11,637 bases of DNA from contig JBKJLF010000551.1 of assembly GCA_046597185.1 (NCBI GenBank), positions 1-11,637 of the forward strand. Reading direction: 5' to 3'. Position numbers and translations under genes: made by a program. The DNA is from CAMBDR01 sp046597185. Lineage in GTDB: Bacteria > Pseudomonadota > Gammaproteobacteria > Burkholderiales > Burkholderiaceae_D. Shown here piece by piece: positions 1-6,400 of the stretch (the first letter of the stretch is position 1; the number at the start of each line of letters is the position of its first letter). The notes below the pieces were generated by a model, which saw only the letters and a program-made list of their open reading frames with translations, was not told where the DNA came from and ran no database searches.

Positions 1-117
1 AACGCTTCGCCACACACCTCGCGATGTGCAACGCATGACTCGGGGCCAGAGTAATTCGCCATTGCATCGTAGTATTGGACTTCCACCAACTACCTCTTGC
101 CAGCTTTACTGGCGCAC
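1..117 (-). ncRNA. Probable group II intron, 5' part of domain I (partial)
   Basis: Read on the minus strand, the segment starts GTGCGCC at 117, matching the GUGYG start typical of bacterial group II introns. It then forms consecutive small hairpins: GCCAG/CTGGC (99-103 with 109-113) and TTGG/CCAA (75-78 with 86-89). The stretches GGTGGAAGTCCAA and CCCCGAGTCATGCG, and GAAGCGTT at the window edge, resemble segments I recognise from domain I of ORF-carrying bacterial group II introns. No reading frame of note lies here, which fits a structured RNA. The intron would continue to the left, where domains II-VI and a reverse transcriptase/maturase gene should lie. The recognition is from memory of such introns, without an alignment. 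A degenerate fragment is equally possible. Confidence 0.4.
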
Positions 118-285
118 TAACCGTTCACCCCCCCCCCTTGTCTAAAACGGCAAGCGGAGCATACATTGGGTAAATATGAAATTTTAAGTGCATGCTTTTT
201 AAGCACTTTCTTCAATTTTCACCTTGCTTTCTCCAATGAGAATTCGTTTTTCTGCGATTTTTCAAAGGGGGGGCGTGAACGGTTA
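118..285. mobile_element. MITE-like or IS-remnant segment bounded by inverted repeats
   Basis: The left arm at 118-137 reads TAACCGTTCA followed by a run of ten C. The right arm at 267-285 reads seven G, then CGTGAACGGTTA. The arms are inverse complements over TAACCGTTCAC plus the C/G tract, with one mismatch. Together they enclose about 130 bp with no convincing gene. The interior is AT-rich and holds a 6-bp hairpin (AAGTGC at 186-191 with GCACTT at 203-208). No target-site duplication is evident, possibly because the left end is interrupted by the putative intron at 117/118. It could be a non-autonomous transposable element, the two ends of a deleted insertion sequence, or two inverted copies of one repeat. 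The family is not identified. Confidence 0.4.
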
Positions 286-431
286 CTACCGGCGTGCTGG
301 TATTGGGCAGCGTATTGGCACCGCTTGCCTGCGTCAAGGATGCTTATGGTCATCTGGAAGGCACCATCGTTGCCGCCAGTTGGGATGCAACAATAGAAAT
401 CGGCTACGGGCCGTTTCAACCGTCCAAATAG
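279..431 (+). pseudogene. Orphan 3' end of a small unidentified gene
   Basis: An open frame follows an in-frame TGA at 276-278 and ends with TAG at 429-431. From the GTG at 294 it would encode a hydrophobic leader-like stretch, VLVLGSVLAPLAC. A short tail follows with residues such as GHLEGTIVAASWD and ending GYGPFQPSK. The leader lacks the basic N-terminal residues of a signal peptide. The cysteine sits in only a poor lipobox (PLAC). The frame begins inside the right inverted-repeat arm, so the original start was probably removed when that element arrived. Alternatively it is a chance open frame; amino-acid composition is the only argument for coding. I do not recognise a family. Confidence 0.25.
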
Positions 432-565
432 ATTAGAACCTGCAACAAGATGCCTTACCCTACACCAGTTCAAGCTACAAAAATGACCCTCACCGGGTTG
501 CTTGCGGCCCTTGTGCCGGAAGCGACCCGGTTATCCCATAATCGGTTGATAATTTCTGCCAAATT

Positions 566-922
566 TCAAGCCGCCTGCGGCAGCCAAATCGCAAAACAGG
601 TGTGCCCGCCTTCCGAACTGGCACTGATACTACCCCGATGCGCGTGGATGATGGCCTGTGTGATAGCAAGGCCCAGCCCGGTACCGTCGCCTTCAATCGT
701 GTGGCGTGACGTTTCGGCACGGTAAAAGCGTTCAAACAGGCGCGCCAGTTGTGCTGCTGGAATATCAGTACCGGGCTTGTCTATCGCCACGCACATACCC
801 TGCGCTTGCTGCGTGATGCTAACCGCTATTTTTCCGCCCGGCGCGGTGTAGCGTAATCGGCGATCAGATGCGATAAGGCATAGCTGATTTCTAATTCTAA
901 AACTGGATGTGATAATATCCAT
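566..922 (-). pseudogene. C-terminal fragment of a heavy-metal-type sensor histidine kinase
   Basis: The 118-residue frame contains the end of a HATPase_c domain: LRYTAPGG, then DKPGTDIPAAQLARLFERFYRA (G1/F-box region), GDGTGLGLAIT (G2 box), and a terminal strand pair ending in LPQAA. The NPG/KPG-type G1 box followed by an RLFERFYR-like segment is characteristic of CusS/CzcS/CopS kinases, which sense metals and phosphorylate an OmpR-type regulator. A complete enzyme has about 450 residues, with two membrane segments, HAMP, HisKA with the phospho-histidine, and the N box. All of these are missing. Homology seems to begin near LRYTAPGG, and the roughly 25 residues before it look unrelated, so the gene is broken upstream. 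No response-regulator gene is visible nearby. It is most likely non-functional debris. Confidence 0.75.
908..916 (+). promoter_or_regulatory. Possible extended -10 promoter for the glycosyltransferase pair
   Basis: TGT followed by GATAAT (908-916) fits an extended -10 element, TGn plus a hexamer with 5 of 6 matches to TATAAT. The -35 region about 17 bp upstream is poor (TTTCTA at 888-893). It lies about 45 bp before the start at 963, so it could drive the two glycosyltransferase-type genes. Confidence 0.35.
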
Positions 923-962
923 AAAATATCAGTTGGTAGAATTCAAATCGGAGACCCCTTGT

Positions 963-1496
963 ATGCCTGACACATTGATCGTGCAATCCTATCGCACCAC
1001 GAGAGTATCGTCATGGATCATTGCTTGTATGGCGAGTGTCAAACAATGGGCAACGGATAAGAACTATGCTTATGAATTCGTGGATGATCGGTTTTTTGAG
1101 CCTGTTCCTGATTGGTATCGCAAAAAATGCATCAAACAAATTTTGCCAGTCACTGATTTGGCGCGACTTCTGTTAATTCAACACCTTGTCAGCACCCGAT
1201 TTCTCTCTCAGCTTGCCAGTGCGATGCCAGTTGCGCAATTAAGCAACGTCGGCATGTTCAGCCCCGCATTGATCAGCGAATTGGCACATGGAAAAATCGA
1301 ATTGGCCCAATTATTTGCTGCACGATCCCAAAAGCCGATTGCCGCTGCGAATCTTTGCGCCTCACTTTGTGACGTGCCGATATTGGGCGTGTGCGTCAAT
1401 GCGGCGGATATTGCGAAGGTGATCGACATCATGCTGGCAAGCCATGGCAATGTCATCAATCAACACATACCGCAAACCAATGTAAAGTCAAAATAG
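963..1496 (+). CDS. Glycosyltransferase-like protein, apparently internally deleted
   Basis: ATG 963 is chosen because GGAGA at 950-954 lies 8 nt upstream. An in-frame ATG at 909 has no such site. The 177-residue product begins TLIVQSYRTTRVSSWI, followed by YEFVDDRFFEPVPDWY (37-52) and VTDLARLLLIQHL (63-75). This layout matches the N-terminus of bacterial glycosyltransferase-like proteins, in which the segment is normally followed by a hydrophobic strand and a D-x-D metal/nucleotide-sugar motif. Here the text passes at about residue 79 directly to LSNVGMFSP (93-101), which resembles the late part of such proteins. The D-x-D-containing centre is absent, so catalysis is doubtful. The gene ends 39 bp before the next glycosyltransferase gene and is probably co-transcribed with it. 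The family assignment is moderate; the deletion is inferred from motif order. Confidence 0.55.
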   Translation: MPDTLIVQSYRTTRVSSWIIACMASVKQWATDKNYAYEFVDDRFFEPVPDWYRKKCIKQILPVTDLARLLLIQHLVSTRFLSQLASAMPVAQLSNVGMFSPALISELAHGKIELAQLFAARSQKPIAAANLCASLCDVPILGVCVNAADIAKVIDIMLASHGNVINQHIPQTNVKSK

Positions 1497-1535
1497 AAAA
1501 TGATGCGATATAGTGACTTAAAGTGAGTAACGAGA

Positions 1536-2732
1536 ATGGCGAAAATTTTGGTGGTGTGGGAGATGGGCGGTAATTTGGGCCATATCGGTAATTTGCTGCC
1601 GGTTGCCCTCGGTTTGCGCGAGTTGGGGCACGAGGTGGTGTTTTGCCTGCAAAAATCGGAATATGCCAGCCACCTGATCAGTACGCACGGTTTTTTGGCG
1701 CTGCCAGCCCCCGTGTTGCCGCCATTGCCACCCAATGGCCATCCCTTACATAGCTATGCTGATATTTTGCTACAAATTGGGTTTGGCAAGCCCGAATCGC
1801 TGTTGCAAACGGTAAAGCAATGGCGCAGCTTGTTTCAGCAGCAAATGCCTGATCTGTTGTTACTCAATGCGGCACCGACGGCAGCATTGGCAGCGATCGG
1901 TTGCTCTTTCAAAACCATTTTGTACGGAAATGGCTTTGATTTGCCGCCACCTACCTCACCGTTGCCACCGACCCGCAGTTGGGTGAATACGCCGTTGCCA
2001 CAGTTGCACCTAATTGAAACACGGTTGCAAGATGCCATTAACTGGGTATTGGCGCATCTCAAGCAGCCAGTGTTGCCGACCTTGGTCGATTTTATGCAAG
2101 TCCATGAACGCATGCTCATCACCGTTAGAGAGCTTGACCACTATCCGCAACGCCAGAAGGAAAAGTATTGGGGTGCTTGGATCGCGACTGGTGAAGGGCA
2201 GAAGTTTAGCTGGCGTAACGGTCGAAAATACCGGGTCTTCGCCTATTTGCGTGCTGCCATTATTCCGATTGAAAAGGCTATCGGTCAGATGGATGATCGG
2301 CAATGTGAATATGCCATTATTGCGCCTGACCTAGATGATGCGCAATGCAGGCGATGGTCAAATGATTATTTGCAAGTGCTGAATCAGCCGATACGGTTAC
2401 AAGATGCAATGGATGATTGCCATTTGGCGATTTGTCATAGCGGCATGGGGATGATGACATCGTTTCTGTTGCATGGCATCCCGTTATTGATGTTGCCCAA
2501 TCAACTTGAACAATTCATTATCAGTCGCAATGTGGCACAACAGGGAGTTGGCATGATGTTGAATCCGCAAGATACACGCTTGCCCATGGCAAACGCGATC
2601 AAACAATTATTGGCGCAGCCACAATATCGACATAACGCCAAAGCGTTTGCCAAAAAATACCCGCAGCAGACAACCAGCCTTTGGATGTCCGCGATTCTCG
2701 CCCACCTGTGTGCTGCCATTGAAAAGAAGTAG
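1536..2732 (+). CDS. GT-B fold glycosyltransferase (UGT/MGT type, family GT1-like)
   Basis: The 398-residue length is typical of bacterial GT1 enzymes, which transfer a sugar from a nucleotide donor to a small acceptor or glycolipid in the cytoplasm. The N-terminal Rossmann half begins AKILVVWEMGGNLGHIGNLLP and continues LRELGHEVVF, the usual acceptor-side pattern. The C-terminal donor half has the signature region CHSGMGMMTSFLLHGIPLL (H301, S302, G303, G305), followed by P-N-Q-x-E-Q (near residues 316-321) and a QGVG segment. This matches the HxGxGT...G.P...P...DQ...A pattern of UDP-sugar binding, with M and S replacing some consensus positions. A proline-rich loop occurs near residues 56-70. 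No signal peptide is present. ATG 1536 is preceded by a weak AAGTGAG (1521-1527). Neither donor nor acceptor can be read from the sequence. The upstream relative suggests a small glycosylation locus. Confidence 0.8.
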   Translation: MAKILVVWEMGGNLGHIGNLLPVALGLRELGHEVVFCLQKSEYASHLISTHGFLALPAPVLPPLPPNGHPLHSYADILLQIGFGKPESLLQTVKQWRSLFQQQMPDLLLLNAAPTAALAAIGCSFKTILYGNGFDLPPPTSPLPPTRSWVNTPLPQLHLIETRLQDAINWVLAHLKQPVLPTLVDFMQVHERMLITVRELDHYPQRQKEKYWGAWIATGEGQKFSWRNGRKYRVFAYLRAAIIPIEKAIGQMDDRQCEYAIIAPDLDDAQCRRWSNDYLQVLNQPIRLQDAMDDCHLAICHSGMGMMTSFLLHGIPLLMLPNQLEQFIISRNVAQQGVGMMLNPQDTRLPMANAIKQLLAQPQYRHNAKAFAKKYPQQTTSLWMSAILAHLCAAIEKK

Positions 2733-2779
2733 GGATAAATAGGAATATTTGACGTAATGTTCGCATCGTCGAAAAGATG

Positions 2780-2808
2780 TTGCTATTCGTTCATTGCTTT
2801 GATATACT
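2780..2808 (+). promoter_or_regulatory. Sigma70-type promoter ahead of the GspC-like gene
   Basis: TTGCTA (2780-2785) and TATACT (2803-2808) are separated by exactly 17 bp, with 4/6 and 5/6 matches to consensus. The site lies in the 145-bp gap after the glycosyltransferase gene, which has no obvious terminator. Transcription would start near 2815, giving a leader of roughly 60 nt. That leader contains GAGAGGA (2836-2842), which looks like a ribosome site but is 35 nt from the ATG with no start codon suitably placed behind it. Confidence 0.55.
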
Positions 2809-2877
2809 TCGCCCCGGCTCTTCACTTATCATTTTGAGAGGAATCAACCGCACTCACTTTAACCGGATTTCATCACC

Positions 2878-3375
2878 ATGCCAGCTTGCCTTCGCGAAGC
2901 ATCCCTTCTTTGGCGCATTAGCGTCGTTAGCGTCGTTGTCACCCTGTTTTTAGGTATGCCTGTGGCTTGGGCGCAAGCACCCATAGCACCCATAGCACCA
3001 GTTCTACCTGCTGATGCCAAGTCCTCCATCAAACTAGAATCAGTGCGTTTGCTGGCACTCGGTGTGCAGGATTCAGTTGCCGTGCTGCTGTTGCCAAACC
3101 AACGGATGCGCATGCTCAAGGTGGGTGAGTTAGTGCCCGGTACACAAGCGACGTTGAAAGAAGTGTTACCGACCAAGCTGGTGTTGGAAGAAATTTTGCC
3201 ACAAGGACGGGAAATCGTCTGGATCTATAAACAGCAGGGTTCTGTACCGAACCGAATTGAACGCTTCAGTACCACAGGCCCCACCTCGTTTTCTCAATTG
3301 CCGCCCGAAAAAATTGAAACCCTGCGCGAAGCGGACAATGGGGCAGCATTGACTGCCCGTGCCAAAAAGCCTTGA
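2878..3375 (+). CDS. Exported protein with GspC/PilP-like homology-region domain
   Basis: The 165-residue product starts with a basic/hydrophobic leader (about residues 12-26) and a signal-peptidase site after AWA at residue 32, so it should be periplasmic. An Ala/Pro-rich linker (APIAPIAP) follows. The domain at about 50-122 reads LALGVQDSVAVLLLPNQRMR, then LKVGELVPGT, then LPTKLVLEEI and IVWIYK. This strand pattern (a line about the value itself, a K-VGE-x-x-PG turn, a P-x-K-LVLE strand) is that of the HR domain of type II secretion GspC or the pilus lipoprotein PilP. Those domains bind the outer-membrane secretin. Full GspC is about 270-300 residues with a membrane anchor; this protein is shorter and lacks one. 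A weak CCGGA (2863-2867) precedes the ATG. It lies 76 bp before the giant gene on the same strand and may share its mRNA. The assignment rests on pattern, not alignment. Confidence 0.55.
   Translation: MPACLREASLLWRISVVSVVVTLFLGMPVAWAQAPIAPIAPVLPADAKSSIKLESVRLLALGVQDSVAVLLLPNQRMRMLKVGELVPGTQATLKEVLPTKLVLEEILPQGREIVWIYKQQGSVPNRIERFSTTGPTSFSQLPPEKIETLREADNGAALTARAKKP
2918..3000 (+). repeat. Two 9-bp tandem repeats in the export leader
   Basis: TTAGCGTCG is repeated twice at 2918-2935, inside the hydrophobic part of the signal peptide. GCACCCATA is repeated twice at 2977-2994 and partly again at 2995-3000, giving API-API-AP just after the predicted cleavage site. Both units are multiples of three, so slippage would change length but not frame. 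Confidence 0.7.
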
Positions 3376-3451
3376 ACCAACCGATGTAACGCCCCTCAGA
3401 TACAAATTTTTGTGCTGATGATATTGCTGCAAACAATTTAAATAGAAAAAT

Positions 3452-6400
3452 ATGAAAATAGGCAATCCATTGCGCGCACTCTTCTCGACGATGTTGGGGC
3501 TGATAGGGTCATTGCTGATGCCATCCTTGGCGTTGGCCGATTTTCCGCCAGTGAGAAATTTCCCGAATACCGGTTTTTATCAAGCTCGGTTTGTGGCCGA
3601 TACGCATGACATTGCATTGATGCAGCTTACTGGTAACTACAATCGAGATACCGCTAATGGCGACCCTAATGTCGAACCGCGTACCGTGATTGCCAAAGAA
3701 TTTTACCGTACCCATCCCGATCATTTTGACTTCATCGTGGTGTTTACCAATTTCGAGTTTGAAACCAAGGACGCACTGGCATTCCACATGGGGGTGCAAA
3801 ACAAAGTCAAGGGATTGGGCATGCCAACCTTTGACAATACCGCCCAGTTTGGCAGCGCGGGCAAGTTGCAGGGGTATATTGATATGGCGGCGCTGAGTCG
3901 CTATGTGACCAATCCGTATGACCCCAAATTTGATCAGGTTTTGCAGGTATTTGCGCATGAATTTTTGCATCAATGGGGCATTAGTGTGCATTTGCGCAAC
4001 CCCGATAGCAGCCTCTCGAATGCGTTGCTGGGCAAAGATGGTGCGCACTGGAGTTTTTTGCTCAATAGCGGAGCATCGGTCGAATATGGCAACGAGTGGC
4101 GCGCCAATCCCGATGGCACCTTCACTTCGGGCGCGGGAAGGCAGTTTTTTAGTCCTTTGGACCTATATTTGATGGGGATGTACCGGCCAGCGGAAGTGCC
4201 ACCTTTCTATTTGATCGACAACCCGGATATTGACAAGACCCGGGTGCCATTAAACGACGTTACCATCAGCGGTGTGCGCAAGGATTTGACGATTGATGAC
4301 GTGATTGCTGCCGAAGGGCCGCGCATTCCCGCCGCCGATCAGGCACAAAAAGAGTTTCGTATTGGCTTTGTGATGTTGTCGCGCACGGGTGCCGACCCTA
4401 CTCCCGCCGAGCTGGCGGCAGTGAATGCTATTCGCAAAGCGATTGAAACCCGGGTCGAAGTCTTGACCGCTGGGCGGGCGCTGATCCATTCCTATCTCGA
4501 AAGCAAAACCAGCAGCACCTCGCCGCCGGACACCGTGCCCAACCCTCGGGGCGATGGCGTTAACCTGGCGCAAGGACTCGCCTGGTTACGCGGCAAGCAG
4601 CAAAGTGATGGCAACTGGGTTGACAATAGCTTCACCTCGGTGCGCGATACGGTGGTGGCATTTGATGCCTTGGCCGACTTGGATGGTGTCGCGTTTACCG
4701 GTCGCCAGCGTGCGTTGGATTGGCTATCTAGCCAGCGCTATAGCAATACCGATTATTTGGCGCGCCGCTTGCGTACCCAAACCCGTGCCGGGCAGGATGG
4801 CAGCGCTGCCATGACGCGCTTGCTATCTTTGCAAAATGCTGATGGTGGATGGGGCCTTGCGCCGGGCTACCAAAGTACGCCGCTCGATACCGCATTGGCG
4901 CTACAGGCCTTGCAGGCGTTTGAGTCGTCTTTGCCAAGCGGCAAGCTCGATGCCGCAGCCGCGCTATTGGTGGCGCGGCAAAATGCGGATGGCGGCTGGG
5001 GCAATCAGGTCGGTGGTGCATCGCGCATGTCCGTATCGGCGACGGTATTGTCGGCCTTGAGCCCTCGTACCGTGCCTGCCACTGTGTTTGCGCGCAGCAT
5101 GCGCTTTTTTGTTGAACGGCAACATACCGACGGTGGCTTTGGCGACAGCGTTAGCACCGTGCATGATACCGCGCAAGTGTTGCTGGCCTTATTGGGAAAA
5201 AATGCCTTGGGCACGATACGCGCTGGCGATGCTTCGTCCTATGTGTCGGCGGCGCAGCACACCGATGGCAGTTGGGATGGCAGTGTGTATTCAACCGCCA
5301 TGGCCTTGCGCTTATTAAAAAGTGCGGGTTTATTCAACTGGATCGTGCGTGATCTGAAGGCAACACCGGCCAGCTTGATCGATGGCCAGCAGGCGCTGTT
5401 AAGCTTTAAGGTTGCCAATAATGGCACGGTTTCGGCACCGCCTGGGGTGGTGCGGGTGTATGACGGTGATCCGGCTGCGGCTGGGATACAAATTGGTCAA
5501 GATATCAATGTGCCGGGTTTGCCGATCGGTGACAGTACTGAATTGAGGCTGCTTTGGCAAACCTTCGATAAAGCCGGGCCGCATCAAATTGTGGCGCTGA
5601 TTGACCCGGACAATAAAACCGAAGAAGCCAGCAAAGCCGACAACCGCGCGCAGTTGAATTTGGTGGTAGGCAATGCGCCAAGTGCGATTGAATTACAAAT
5701 CAATGCCAGCGACATGAGCGTTAATCCGGCAAGGCCCACTCGTTTGCCGGCGTCACTGGCGATTTCGGCATTGTTGAGCAATATTGGCAGAACCGATGCC
5801 AACGCGGTGCGCGTGGTGCTGCGCGAAGGTGAGGGTGCAAGCGGCACCATTATCGATGAAAAAATCCTCAATTTGCTTGGGCGTAGCCAGCAAGTGGTTC
5901 ATTTTAATGCAACGTTGACACGGGTTGGCAGTGCTGCGTATTCGGTGCAAATTGATCCCGATGGCCGCGTGCCGGAGGCAGATAAAAATAACAACTTGGC
6001 AACGGTGACGGTGAGCACCGCGTCTGCGCTGGATCTGGAAGTGCGCGCCGATGAAGTGAGTGTCGTGCGCTCGCCAGTGTATCGTGGTTCGGATGCGGTG
6101 TTTACACTCAAATTGCGCAATACCGGCACCCAAGATTCGCCGCCGTTCAAGGTGCGGTATTCGGTTGCTAATCCAAGTGCGCCGAATGATCCAAATAGCC
6201 GCGTCGAAATCGCCACGCGCACCCTACAATTGGCGGCGGGCGCGCTCACCGAGCAAGAAGTGGTTTGGCAAAGTACGTTTGCTGGACGTTTGGAATTCAA
6301 AGTCGAACTCGATCCCGATGCAATCTTAAGCGAGAGCGACAAGGGCAATAACAGCGCGACCCGGCCTTTTGAGGTGATTGATGCCGTCGGTGCCAATCTG

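Noticed and set aside
224..436. 70-residue plus-strand frame from ATG 224
   Set aside because: It crosses the right inverted-repeat arm and G tract, is rich in Arg and Cys in the manner of an out-of-frame read, and has no recognisable motif. The neighbouring frame at 279-431 has a more protein-like composition.
2010..2303. Minus-strand frame of 97 residues within the GT-B gene
   Set aside because: It lies antisense inside a gene with clear motifs and has no ribosome site or motif of its own.
3395..3425. Possible terminator hairpin between the GspC-like gene and the giant gene
   Set aside because: Only a weak CAAA/TTTG pairing around a T run is present, too short and AT-rich for a rho-independent stem, so read-through into the giant gene is plausible.
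4562..5338. Active squalene-hopene cyclase or prenyltransferase
   Set aside because: The DGGWG repeats are present, but the catalytic DxDD motif is not, and the segment is only about 260 residues within an exported peptidase-like protein.
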